From assembly GCA_963576565.1 (NCBI GenBank), contig OY755040.1, positions 27,675,203 through 27,739,202 of the forward strand: a stretch of 64,000 nucleotides of DNA, read 5' to 3'. The position numbers and the translations under genes were made by a program. A model generated the notes under the pieces. It did no database searches, had not been told where the DNA came from, and saw only the letters and a list, made by a program, of their open reading frames with translations. Shown piece after piece: positions 33,090 to 45,376 of this stretch; position 1 is the first letter of the stretch; each line of letters starts with the position of its first letter. The stretch is from Aspidapion aeneum. Lineage: Eukaryota; Arthropoda; Insecta; Coleoptera; Brentidae.

Positions 33090-33257
33090 CAGTGGTGTAC
33101 GCAAAAATAAATCCTGTGGGTCCTTAAAAGCGGATAGATACGCAGAGATGAATTTTAGGGAGGGGCTTTAGCGCAGATCGATACATTTTAACCATAATTT
33201 TTGAGGAAAATTCATGTTTTAGGAGTCAGGTGCCCCCCCCCCCCTGTGTACGCCACT
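33090..33257. mobile_element. hAT-like MITE with 8-bp target duplication
   Basis: The ends CAGTGGTGTACGC and GTGTACGCCACT are inverted. GCTATTCC occurs directly outside both (33082-33089 and 33258-33265). The 168-bp length and 8-bp duplication identify a non-autonomous hAT-type element. Confidence 0.88.
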
Positions 33258-33653
33258 GCTATTCCGTTACTTTCCTGTTTTGATTTTTCGCTCTTTTCAT
33301 TTTTTTCAGAGCCCCTGATAAATCCCAATATATAATGGTACAAAAGGTATTAATTGCCATACCGGTACGATGACTGTCTTTTATATTTTGCATTGCAACA
33401 TAGAGGGCGACACTGATCGAATCTTGTTACTATAACTTAACCTCCATCTCAATTACTTACACATCAAATTAGATAGGCTCTCCAGCATTGAATGCACAAC
33501 TCCATTTGAGGAATGCAACTTAGGAATCACAAGGCAGCAAGTCTAGCGCGAGCTTATTACTTGGAGGAAGAATACCGAACAAGATTATTATAAAAATAAC
33601 ATACATAATTATTAGCTATAACAGTCTGGTGAAGAACATGACCTGCAGATCTT

Positions 33654-33695
33654 AAGGTGACAGTGTATCTAAAGGTGACAGTGTATCTAAAGGTG
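33654..33695. repeat. 18-bp tandem repeat, just over two copies
   Basis: AAGGTGACAGTGTATCTA occurs twice in direct succession, followed by the start of a third copy. Confidence 0.9.
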
Positions 33696-36600
33696 GTTAG
33701 GACTAAAATAAAAGTAGAAAGAGCCTACAAGCGGGTAACTTGTCTGACCATAAAGGCGATGGCAATCATAACAAAACTACTGCATATTACCATTTTAACA
33801 GTTTCGCTTCTGTTTTTATAGATATTCTTCTTACCAACAGTAAGAGAAAACTTGATTTTCCAGGTTTTTGCGCGGGCACGTTTCTTTTTAAGGATTATAG
33901 TTTTCATCCCTCTTTGATATACATTTGGGAAATGCTTTTTTGTTTGATTTTCGCTGTATTGAATGTAGCCTTTCTTTTGATTTACTTGTTAATATTTAGA
34001 TGTCCTTGTATTTAAATGATAATATTATGTTTTTGTCTTATGTTCATTATAGTGAGCTAAGCTCTCTGTTTTGTGCCCTTCTTTGACTAATTTTAGTTAG
34101 GTTTAGTTCCGATAAAGGCCTACCCAGTTCTTTAATTTTGATTTTATCTTCCAAAGAAAAACTGAAAAAATTTATTTGAAACCATTATCATGATCGATAA
34201 TAAAAATTCGCAATAAATTATAACACGACTAAAAAAGAAAAACAATATGAATAAGGTACAAAACTAGCGTGTTATCATGATTATCAGACTGGCCGCAAAA
34301 TATTGTGCATTTCTTTGCATTAAAACAGCGGTGTGCACCCGCACCGCTCCTACCCTGCTTCCAACGGAAAGCAGGCCGTGAGATGGCTTGCGGCCCGAAA
34401 AGCCGAGAAGCTATCAATTCGTACTTAATCGTATCGGCAGGCGTTTAGAGCCAGTGTTGGAGCTGAGCTTTAGTCATGGTATGCGCCGAGGCGAAAGGGA
34501 AAGTTATAGCCCACTAAGCACAAAATTGTAAAAAAAGTTAAATAAATGTTGAAACAAAAAGACGGTTTTCTAGCACAAATTTGTGTTAAATTTAGGTCAA
34601 CTTTTGACACTAAAATTTCAAGTATTATATTACCAAAAATATTTTTATATACGTTAAAAAACATTTAAATTACCATAAGTATTTTATTACCATTAAAAAT
34701 AATACCATAAATATTTGGTTATAGACGCTTTGTGATTTTTTGGTTAAATTGTTTGCTTTTTGTACAAACAAACGTGACAAATTAAAAGCACAAATATTAA
34801 TAATAAGACTAAATACATATTTAGATCCGAATATACTCCAGTTGTGTGGGAAAGATGATATAGTTACAGAACAACAAATAGGTATGCAGTGATTTAAATG
34901 AAGCACCACAAAAAATGGTAAGAAAAGTAAACTAGGGTAAAAAAAATGGTTTTGTATGGAATATCACATACCTACATTATAGGTAATCAGACAGGGAATG
35001 CGACAATTCGCCGCGGCCGATTAGCCGCCGGACCTTAAGCCACGTATTTATTTGAGGCAGAATTCTCATGACTCGCTGCGAGGTCGAACGCGCATATGTA
35101 TATGTACGTGCTTTAAAGGCGTGGCTAAGAGCAACATGCATTTATTCAAAATATTGTTTGCCTCAAGGCGCGTATTTACTTGACCATGAATGTAAGTGAG
35201 GTATTTGTTTGGCAGCGAGGTACTTACTAAAAAATTATTGTTTAAATAGAATTTGAAATTTAATTTTTAGAAGCTGCGGATCCAATTTTCCTTTACTGAC
35301 GTGTCGAGTTAAGAAAAACGTTAACGGACTCTTGCTGCTCTACATTTTCAAAATTGAAGGATTTTATATACATTATTTAAATTATCTTATATTTGGAGAT
35401 ATTTAAAAAAACATTTATTTTTTAATGTTTAAAAATCAGTATTATTTTAACGTTCGAAAAAAATTTAAAAAAACATTCGTTTTTGATGTTGGAAAAACAT
35501 TTTAGTTTCAATGTTAGAAAAATATAAAATAATTTTTTTAACGTCCGAAAACGAGTGATTAAGCTTCCTTTTTACTATGAATATGACGTTAGAATCCATC
35601 CATCTAAACGTTATGTTTTTAAATTAAACAATATTTTGACATTATTAAGATGGTTTTCTGTTTAGTGGGAGAATAAGCAAATAATTAAATAAAAAATATT
35701 TTTTAATTAAGATTAATTTTTTTTTGTATTTTTGAGGTGGGGCGCGCGGCCATGCGGCCTTAAAGGGCAGCCGACCCTATCCATTACACACTTAGATGAA
35801 TTGAGGCACTCGCTTTTTATGTTAACTTTAATTTAAGCTTGTTATGTTAACTTTAATTTAAATATTACAAAAATTTCAATTCTTACCGTTTTCTAAGGTT
35901 TCTTTTTGCCACTTCTTTGCTCCCGTCTACGTCTGGCTTGATTTTCCTGATGCTGATAGATGAATGCAAAAGCTGCAACAAAGAAACGCTAAGCTTTACC
36001 GAAATATCAGAGGAATATTAGATTATAAATCTACAAATAAAATATAAAAGAGGTAACTCACGGATTTATATCTTCATCTTAGTTAAACTGCTTTTTTAAA
36101 TATAAAAAATATATTTTAAAAAGTAAAATTTTGTAATATTAAACGTATTTAAACAAACCATTTTTATAGCGACCTAACAAAAACGCAATTGCATTAAATT
36201 AATTAGTTTTAAAAACTAAAAACAGTATATTTGAATAAATATTATAAATTCTCGTTAAACAAGTTATATAATGATTTTTTAAATTATTTTATTGTAAAAT
36301 AAAATAGTTTATACATAAAATTATATTACGTCTCTGCAAGCGGAATAATTTTTTTTAAATAGTATTGTAGGTACCGTCGGCTACATACAAATTAAATATG
36401 AAGCAACACAAATAAAGGATCACTTGACAATAATGCAATGCTGAAATTATGGGCCCATTGCTCTATATCTTTTGTCGTTTGCACCCATACTCTGCCGTGT
36501 TAAATCAAAAGGGGGCATATGATTTTACAAAATTTTATGTAGGACATAGGACATACATTGTTTTGGTCTTTATATGAAGTAAATAGGGTAGTTGTGCAAG

Positions 36601-37919
36601 CTGTGCTTGACAATTGCGCTTACTTAACTCGACTTGGCTAGCTGGACAATAAGGATTAAAGTAACAAATTTACTTCCAGGGAGCAGCCTCACACCCTGCA
36701 ATGACCAATAAGGCTTATGGTGCAGTAAACTTAAGTAGATATAGTGAGAACAACTACCAAATGTTGAATCTTCTCTTTTTATATAAAAAATTGTTATAGT
36801 TCGTGACAAATGGTAAAATATAAAATTTAATATTTCGTGCTGTTTTATAAACTAAATAATTTATATAATTAAAATAGGTAAACTTGAGAAGGTTAGTTTA
36901 TGTTTTTAAAACCTAATTTCTCAACATCACCCGCATGTTTAAATAATACATTTAACTAAGAATGCAGATGTATGTAAAATGGTAAAAAATTAAAAAAATA
37001 AGAATAATAGACATAACATCTGGCAATTTTCATAATTTGTCATAAGGTCCCCTGTGACGGAGTCTGCTTTAAACAACTTAAGCTAACGCATGCGCAGTAA
37101 CCAAAGTTTTGCCTATCCGAACAAGGAACATTAAAAATTAAGGGGTGCCTTGGCAATAAGCGTCAAGAGTAAGAATGAATGGGAAGGGCCTGTATTTATA
37201 TTCTGTCATATATTTGGTTCAACAAGCCTTAAAACTGGCAGGATTTATCTATTTTCGCTAATAAAAACGTGATACACGGTAGCTTGTTGCCAGCACTGAA
37301 AAAACGCATTTAAACGTTGACATGTATCCAGTCCGGTTGAATTTAATCTCCGGCTCCCTGACACTTCAATTGAATCCCATTTATCGGTCACTTAATAACA
37401 AACTTAATATTTCTGGCACTGTTTTATTTAATTAAAAGTTAAACATAATAGTCTAAACTAAACTAACTGAAAATTTTAATTAAAAAAAAAAGCCACCAGC
37501 TAACTAAAACTAAAATTTTTTATTAAAATTATTTTTTTTATAACCTAAAAAATTTATACATATTTTAAGGCCTCTAAGTATTTATAGAAAATAGTAGATA
37601 ATATAGGCACTTTATTTAATTTAAAAAAAAATTATTTGTTAAAAGAAACAGATTTTTGGCGAAAATTAATTATTACCTTCATTGAATGTTATGCATAATT
37701 TCACAAAATATCGATTATCTGGTTGTAATTTTTAAGGAAATTACAAAATTACGGAAAACCAAAGAAAAAGTTTTGATTTTAACTGCATACTGTGTAAACG
37801 CTTAAACAAATGATCAACAATTGACTGGTATGGCACCTAGAGCATACATAACCGTTTTGCTAATAACCGGAAGTGCTTAGCAGTATTTTTTGATATTAAA
37901 TGGGCACACGATTCAGCAT
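33696..37919. other. Long stretch without recognisable genes
   Basis: 4.2 kb of AT-rich sequence with no frame longer than about 91 residues and no motif I recognise. GC-rich patches at 34995-35042 and 35740-35785 (GCCGCGGCCG..., GGCCATGCGGCC...) may be the decayed ends of a MITE but do not pair convincingly. Confidence 0.45.
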
Positions 37920-38433
37920 AGAAATACAAAATTCAAAGACAACTTTATTCGATATAAATGGACATAATATGGCGCATTTTATAAATAACTTTTTAAATCA
38001 CAGAAAATTCCGAGTCTTGGCCAATGGAACACATTCAGACAAAAAAATTTAAGTTAATGGGACTCCTCAGGGCTTGGTCATAATTGTCAGTGATTGTCAC
38101 CCTCTTTTTGACAGCCATCAATAACATAACTGAATTTGTAAAACCTCCTATAAAACCAAGACTATTTGTCGATGATCTAGTTTTAATATTAAAAGCTAAG
38201 GATACCGAATCTTGAAGCTTGAAATATGGTCCTTTAACTCAGTTTTAGCGTTTTCAGCTGAGAAAACCAAAGCAATTCTATTCCAGAAAAAACAAGTTGT
38301 TAACTAGGTACCCAAGACTAAGACTATAATATTGAGCTACAATGTAAAAATTTTATACAATTCCTGGGAATGACTTTTGATTATAAATTAAACTGGATTG
38401 ATAACATAAAGAAAGTAGTTGCTTCCTGCGAAA

Positions 38434-38471
<38 letters not shown>

Positions 38472-39700
38472 GATCCAAAATCGCCTACGGGTGTATGTCA
38501 TACGACTCAGCATCAAAACATGTCTTGAATCTCATTGATACAATCCATAATTCAGGAATACGCATTGCAGTTGCAGCCTTTTACACAAATCCGATTGACA
38601 GTTTGCTTTGCGAAGCAGGGGAACCCCCTCTGCACTATCGAAGGAAGTACTTGAGCCTTCCTTATGCAATTGGTATTACGAACAACAATAACCAAAAATG
38701 TCTTTAACCAGAGTTACAGAAAAATCCTTCATCAAAGACCGAGAGTAGTAACTGCTTTTTACAAGAGACTAAGCAGATACCAAGCTCAGATTCAAGAAAG
38801 ATTTCCAAAGTGTTTTTAATCTTCTAGAGAGCAAAACTACCTTGGAGGTTTAAAAATATATCATTTAATACTGAACTTACAAAATTCGATAAACGGTCAA
38901 CAATTCTATACTCAAATGAAAAGTGTTTCAAAATATTCTAAATAAGTTAAATGATCATCAGCACTATACCGATGCATCTAAAACTGAGAACGGTACAGCA
39001 GTAGCCATCGTACACGAAATCGAATGCTTTTCAAATTAGTAAGTACATGAGTACATTTATAGTCAAACTTTATGGAATTTATCAAGCCGTGACATACATC
39101 CAGCAAAGTAATTTTCAACACTTAATTATAATTACGGACTCTTTGGGTTCAATCAGTGCTATAAATCATGTCTTCAGCAAAAATCCCATAGTAAAATAAA
39201 AAAAATTTGCTGTGGGTTCCATCTCACATTAGAATAACAGGCAACGAAAAGGCAGATAAAGCAGCTAAACAAACTAAATAAGATCTAGACTGTATGACAG
39301 TGCGAGAAGCCTTAAAAAGTGACTTTAAATTGTTTGTAAAATAGTGTGCGTACAACAACTGAAAATTTAACTCAATCAAACCAAGTGTTAATTCGTGAAA
39401 AACTTTAATGCCTAATTGGAAAAATGCAAGTATTATTATGTCACTTTCGCATAGGCCACATAAAACTTACTCACCAATACTTACTTAATAAAGAAAATCC
39501 TCCTCTTTGTGACTGTAGTAAAAGACTCACGGTAAAACACATTCTAACCACCCCAATATGTGCAAGATTTGAAGGACTCTGAACCTCACATAAACTAGAT
39601 AATGAACTTAAAAACATCCTCCAAAACAAAACTAACTCCGTTAAGATTTTAATTAACTTTCTGCAAGAGTGTAATATTTATTTTCTAATAATAATTCATC
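37920..39700 (+). pseudogene. I-clade-like non-LTR RT and RNase H remnant
   Basis: Across several frames: VLANGTHSDKKI with NGTPQG, the RT block before the palm; LFVDDLVLILKAKD, the catalytic DD box; and IRSKIAYGCMSYDSAS with RIAVAAFYTNPIDSLLCEAG, the thumb region typical of I-like elements. Then RNase H with YTDASKTENGTAVAIVHE, DSLGSISAIN and WVPSHIRITGNEKADKAA. The end has LLCHFRIGHIKLTHQYLL and CDCSKRLTVKHIL, a CCHC zinc motif. In-frame stops and shifts are frequent, and a TAA microsatellite sits between palm and thumb. The order RT, RNase H, zinc motif fits I/R1-group elements. Confidence 0.82.
38437..38470. repeat. TAA trinucleotide microsatellite
   Basis: About ten ATA/TAA units interrupt the RT remnant between the DD box and the thumb region. 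Confidence 0.93.
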
Positions 39701-39917
39701 AAATCTTTTCATTTGGTTTAGCAAAAATAAATTTTATGACTTGTCTCAGATTTTTGGAGCGTAAGAAATTGCCTTATCGGATTTAGCAGACAAAACTTTT
39801 ACTTATAAAGAATAAAGGGTGTCCAGAAATCTGTAGCTCTATCATGACCAGGTTTATTTTTACAAGCTTTTATTTAGCTTCAGATGTTCTGTCTAACTAA
39901 CTATCAAATCTTATGAA

Positions 39918-40446
39918 GCGTTTTTGACACACTTCCCATTATCCGATTTGGATGAAATTTGGTAAACGCATAGTGGCCCCATGATAATACAACATTAAGA
40001 AAAAATATCCTCCCACCCCTACCCCCACCCCTTTTACAGAAAAATGTGTTTTTGACACACTTCCCGTTATCTAATTTGGATAAAATTTGGTATACACATA
40101 GCGGTACAATAATAATACAACAATAAGAAAAAAATATCCTCCCACCCCTACACCCACCCCCTTCCATAGAAAATGCGTTTTTGACACCCTTCCCATTATC
40201 CGATTTGGATGCAATTTGGTATACATATAGTGGTTCGATGACAATAGAACAATAAGAAAAAAAATGTCCTCCCACCCCTATCCCCACCCCCTTCCATAAA
40301 AAAATGCGTTTTTGACACACTTCACTTCAAATGACTTTTATTAAATTTGGTATATGCATAAAGGTCCGATGGCAATACAGCCCAAACAAAAAATATATTT
40401 CTAACTCTACCCCCACCCTCCCCCCACCCCAATAGAAAAATGAGTT
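39918..40446. repeat. Four-copy minisatellite, unit 128-131 bp
   Basis: Units begin with TTTTTGACACACTTCCC at 39921, 40049, 40178 and 40309, each followed by GATTTGGATGAAATTTGGTA and a C-rich CCCACCCCTACCCCCACCCC block. The last copy is the most diverged. The minus strand stays open over three units, giving a repetitive Gly-rich 138-residue frame that I regard as a by-product of the repeat. Confidence 0.92.
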
Positions 40447-40496
40447 TCCAAATATTTTCATTTAATAGGGTAGATAGCTGATACTAAAAAGTAGAA

Positions 40497-40966
40497 AATA
40501 AATTGGTAAAATTTTTTTTTAAGTCACAAGCTTTTATAAAATGCACTAAAAATTATAAAATAATTTTCCAGCATTCTGATATTATCATAATAATAAAAGC
40601 GATGGCCGCAAATCAAAGCATAAGTTAATCTAAGTTTGTGATCTAAACACTTAAAGAATATTCAACACAGCAGGTGATCAAAGATATGTTTGATGTGCCG
40701 CAATATTATGCCATTGTCATACCTACGTCAGAGAAATGCTGGGGTATCTTGGGTCGGGTTGGGTGGTTTTGGTACCTCTTCATTTTTCTGTTAGACAGAT
40801 TCTTGCAAATAGTGATATTTAATTGATACGGATAAATTATCGTGCTAACATCGTCAAAATCGCTTTTATTATTATGATAATATCAGAATGCTGGAAAATT
40901 ATTTTTGAATTTTTAGTGCATTTTATAAAAGCTTGTGACTTAAAAATTTTTTTTTACCAATTTATT
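40497..40966. mobile_element. Foldback element, arms about 106 bp
   Basis: The left arm (AATAAATTGGTAAAA ... ATAATAATAAAAGCGAT) and right arm (ATCGCTTTTATTATTAT ... TTTTACCAATTTATT) are nearly perfect inverted copies separated by about 255 bp. There is no coding capacity. The I/R1-like fragment starts within a few bases of its right end. Confidence 0.9.
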
Positions 40967-40969
40967 AAT

Positions 40970-41465
40970 ATATTAAAATGGATAGAGAATAGCTTCCAAC
41001 AGTAATGGAATAATATATCAGAACTGGTTCACTCTAAAGAGTTCATGAAAGAGCCTTGTAGAAACAGAGCCAGGAACATTATTGGACTTACCAGACCGGA
41101 AATACGTATAGTGACTGGTCTTAGAGTTCCCATGCACAGAATGGGACAAACAGAAGAGACCGAATGTACACTGTATGGAGGATTACGAAACAGTCAGACA
41201 TGTACTGTGCAAATGTCCGGCTATGGCAAGTTTACGCCAGAATACTTTCGGTAAACCCTCAGAGTAATAATATATTATTATTACTCTAAGGGTAAACCTC
41301 AGATTGACTCAGAAGGTCTGAACAGTGTCTCACCCAAACTGATAGCCAACCTTTTCGCAGGATTAGGCATACAGTGGTGAGAAATCACTCAAAAGTGAGC
41401 CACAATAGACCCACTGGTGGTCGCAGTGTAAGGCCTGCAATACCTACTCACATATGAATCATCAT
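40970..41465 (+). pseudogene. I/R1-like non-LTR 3' fragment, second copy
   Basis: It encodes TGSL then VHSKEFMKEPCRNRARNIIG and LTRPEIRIVTGL, the region after RNase H in this family. The 3' end CACATATGAATCATCAT is the same as in 22789-23166 (about 85% similar by eye). Compared with that copy it retains an extra middle part (IRIVTGLRVPMHRMG and following), lost as a deletion in the first copy. A 40-bp hairpin has been added near 41255-41290. Confidence 0.8.
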
Positions 41466-41944
41466 AACTAACCAAGTATTTTTCATGCCCTTAATTTTCT
41501 TAAATTTGTCGAGTGTACGTTATTATCAATTTTAAACTTCAAGGCATCGCGACGCCACACATTACAATAAGACGCCGAAAATTATTTTTTCCTAATTCCG
41601 CTGATATTAAGAATGATCGACTATTTTTTTGTTCAAAATTAAATTTTTTATCAATTTGTGAAAGTTTTTAAATTATCTATATTCTAGCTGCTGTCATTTT
41701 AATATTACTAGTAAACTTTGACGCTGTCCAATTTTAATGAAAATGTTATAATCAATCTAAATTTAAAAACCGCGTTTTGCTAGCTGGTAATGCTGTGCTT
41801 CGTAAGATATTAATTTATATCTCAAAAGTGTGCAGCCCTCCACCCTCACCAATTTTTATTGGTATTATCCAAGAGTGCCGCAAAATTTTTGTTCCAAATT
41901 TGGTTAACATCGGTTTATCGGTTTGGTTCTGACACCACAAAATT
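41466..41944. other. No recognisable feature
   Basis: AT-rich, nothing supported. Confidence 0.45.
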
Positions 41945-43200
41945 TGGTAGATAGGCCTTATGTTGAGTGAAAATAGAAAAACACAATGAAATATCAGCAG
42001 TAAGTACATCTAGAGAAATTGTCATATTGGGAGATTTAAACAGTAGAACCGGTAACAGAGTTAATAATCTGACAGTTGGCCAATATGGAGAAAATGTTGT
42101 TAATGACAATGGAAACCGGCTAATTACAGTATGTGAGCAATTAGACCTAAAAATCCAAAACGGTTTGGTTTTATCAACATAGGGAAATACACAAATATAC
42201 CTGGACCAAACCCTCACAAAACCTGAAATCTGACATTGATTATCTTATCACTAAACAAAAGACAAAACTAAAAATTCAAGATGTCAGAACAAAGCGTGGA
42301 TCAACATGCGGAAGTAATCACTATTTTCTGGAGTCCAAAATTCTCTTTCCTTATCAAGGCCGAAGCCTGCATCAACAACATCTTGATGATACAGTGATTG
42401 AAGACATTGATCACTGTAAATATAATCTACTAAGCCTAGAACATGACAGCGTAAAAAACTTATACAAAAAGAGACTGAACGAAAAACTTAATACAAGTTC
42501 AGGTGAAACCCCAGATGAGGAATACGAATGTATTACATTAAGCATCGACCAAGCTGCAAAAGAAGCACTAGGATTAGTGGAAGAAACTTCTAAAAGAAGA
42601 AAACCATACTAGTGGGATGCTGAGATTGAAGGAAAAATAGAGGAAAAAAGGAAATTATATCACACCTACTTATCCCAAAAGACAGATAGAAGCAGACAAG
42701 AATACAAAATCGCGCAATCAAAGGTGAGAAGAATGATCAGTGATAAGAAAAATCATTCGTGGACGCAAAAGTGCCAGAAAATAGATTTTTACTTAGGAGG
42801 TAGGAGAAGTACCGAAAGCTGGAAAACTAAGATCGATTAAAAGAGAAACATGCAGAGATATTATTTGACCAATCCCAGATAAAGAATGGGATGAGCATTT
42901 TAAAAAACTTTTAACTGAAGATAGAGCAGAATTTAAGGAAGACGCAAGAGACAATATAATTAGAACGATGGGATCTCCAGTACCCCTCACAATCTCTGAG
43001 GTCAAAAACGTGTGCACAACCTTAAAAAGCGGTAAATCTGCCGGACCCGGAAATATCCCAGATGAACTTATTAAATATGCCACTGAAGAACTGTTTTGAA
43101 GATTACGGAATCTTGTCCAAAAATATTTAAATGGAACTGTAGTCCCAACTGAGTGGAAAACGTCATATATATCCACAATACACAAAAAAGGAAGGAATGA
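41945..43200 (+). pseudogene. RTE-like non-LTR endonuclease and start of RT
   Basis: REIVILGDLNSRTG and YGENVVNDNGNRLI are the catalytic GDxN region of an APE-type endonuclease that nicks the target for target-primed reverse transcription, followed by its last block around LRIQDVR (here LKIQDVR). A linker (42394-42612) leads to DKEWDEHFKKLLTEDRAEF, TISEVKNVCTTLKSGKSAGP and VVPTEWKTSYISTIHKKG, the first RT blocks. It is cut off near 43200, before the catalytic palm. Stops occur at about 42180, 42610 and 43099. It is probably the 5' part of the same kind of element whose 3' part lies at 27640-28607. Confidence 0.82.
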
Positions 43201-43673
43201 ACTCCATGCTATATCAAACTTGAAAATAGTTTTTTGTAAATAACTCCGTAGCGAAAGCTCCTACAAAGTTTTTCATTATAACACAAAATTAAAAAAAATT
43301 TGCTTTACTATATTCTAAGAACCGCATATTGATACGATGCTCCGTTAAAAAGTTAGCATTTATAAAAAAATTTAACTGTCAAAAAACTGTCATTAGCTCG
43401 TTACAGTATCGAACACTATTTTATCTAAAAATTTCATGCAAATCTATTTAGCGGTTTGGGAGCTATCGTATTACGGACAGACACACACACACACAGACAG
43501 ACATCACGACGATTTTGCTAAAATAGGTCAAAATACACCCAAATAATACATTTTCGGCATTATTTATACCAAATATAAATTTCGTCAAAAACAATACCTT
43601 CTCTAGCCATTGCTGCGCGGGCTAGAAAGGTAAAAATAATTGCACAATCTCAAATTTTTATCGAGATTTTAAC
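43201..43673. other. Unrecognised repeat-like sequence left of the palindrome
   Basis: A short AC run (43482-43497) follows AGCGGTTTGGGAGCTATCGT, a context seen in dispersed insect repeats. No gene. It ends at the left boundary of the giant palindrome. Confidence 0.4.
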
Positions 43674-45191
43674 ACTCCCCCACCGAAAGTCTTATATACG
43701 TAGAAGTCTAAAACAAAACCACTTTCATCTGTTTTACTCAGGCTAATTTTATTTAACGACCATACGTACCTGGTAGCGTAATGTCTAATTTTTCCTGAAA
43801 TACGAAAAGTTGCGGCGGTAAGAGAATTACAAGTGCTATTTTTAGATTCTTTTAGTTTTAGTCAAAATAAAAGATATTTTTATTAAACATACCAAAAACA
43901 AAGTTTAATCTAAATAACTTTTTAAATGACTACTATAAAAAATAAGGTTTGCGCACGGCAAACATTGCGCAAAACCTTTTGCACACCGTTATGTCATCTG
44001 CTCACACGCTTCTTTAATTTACTCTGTGATTTACTCATCATCACGTACGTCTTAAATATATCTGTACTGCTAAAGCCTATTAAAACCATTCAAGAAAATT
44101 ACTGCCACAAGCGTTCCGCTATATTGGATTCAATTGAACGCAAACTTAGGGCTTGAATTAAAAAAGCAAACGCTTTCAATAAGATTTGAAAGAATCTGCT
44201 TTCAAATGACATTGACAAATTGTCAATGCGGTGATTTGACGTAGTAAAAATTGGGAATAATAATTTATTTTTTATTTAAAGTTTTTTGATTTTTGGAACA
44301 TTTGACAAAGATATTATCCCGAATTAATGTAGCTGCTTACTTGGCTTGTGTTTAAACAAATTAAAAGGTATTTATCCTAGGGTAACTGATAATGGGTGTT
44401 TAGGAGATGGCACTAAGAGCGCGGCATCCATTATCAGTACTCTGAATTTAATCCAGTTATACGTTCGGGTTCATTTGAAATTCAACATGCCGGCACGCTT
44501 GTAGCAGTTATTTTTTTAGAGGCCCTTTCCCAGTACATATATATATTTAAGACGCACGTGTTTACTGTATTTGATTGTGCCATATCTAAGTCAAAATGTG
44601 GACTATTGCAGGTGCGCTGAGATCCACAGCAAACGTCATCGCTTTGCTGTTTTGTTGACTAGCTAGATACGTCAAAAAAGTGTTTTAATATTTTACCTCG
44701 TATTTTCCGAATTTTTTTATAATAAATGATATCAATTGCGATTGGTGTTTCTTATTTGTATTTGTAGGGAAAGCATAGTAAAAAACTTGTTTAAAAACCT
44801 CAATGCACACTTGCTCGACTTGTGGACCTAATCTTGGTTGTGCGCAATGAGTCGTTTTTAAAGCTTGTTGATTAATATACTAGTTTGCAAATAAACAATA
44901 AATTGCAATAACTTAAAGCTACTATTAAAAAACAAAGTTTATTTTTCATAGGTTTAAGATATCGATGCATCATGAAAACACAAACAAATTATACAAACTA
45001 AAACGCTCATCGAAAAATATTTCCCGTCTGACGTTTTCATCAAAAATTTTTAATTGGCTTAATTGGCCAGGCCCGTGTGCGCAAACATCACTGCTAAAAT
45101 TCTAGTTAGTTTTTAAACAATTTTTAATCAAACATTTTTAGGGCAAAGGGTTTTATTTGATGATTTTGTTTACGTTTCCTTTATATAGTGT

Positions 45192-45376
45192 TAACAGTGG
45201 CGCACCCACTAATATGTCTTGGGGGGGCCCGTAGCCTCTGAGGGGGGCCCGAGGGCTCATGATGTCGTATTTCATGCAATTTTTTGTGTTTATTTATGAA
45301 TTATGTAGAAAATATCTACAAAAAACTTAGGCTTGGGGGGGCTCCCCACCCCCTTCCCCTGGGTGGACTCATGTTG
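45192..45376. mobile_element. hAT-like MITE in left palindrome arm
   Basis: It starts CAGTGGCGCACCCACTAATA followed by TGTCTTGGGGGGG and ends near CCCCTGGGTGGACTC. It is the same family as 32850-33045. G and C runs lie close to both ends. Confidence 0.55.

Noticed and set aside
34995..35785. GC-rich patches as termini of one MITE
   Set aside because: The two patches share only short GGCCG and CCTTAAGG-like strings and do not form a convincing inverted or direct repeat by eye.
39904..40320. 138-residue Gly-rich reading frame as a repetitive protein gene
   Set aside because: It follows the minisatellite unit, with no start context or motif. Unit lengths of 128, 129 and 131 differ from one another, so the protein repeat is not kept in frame throughout.
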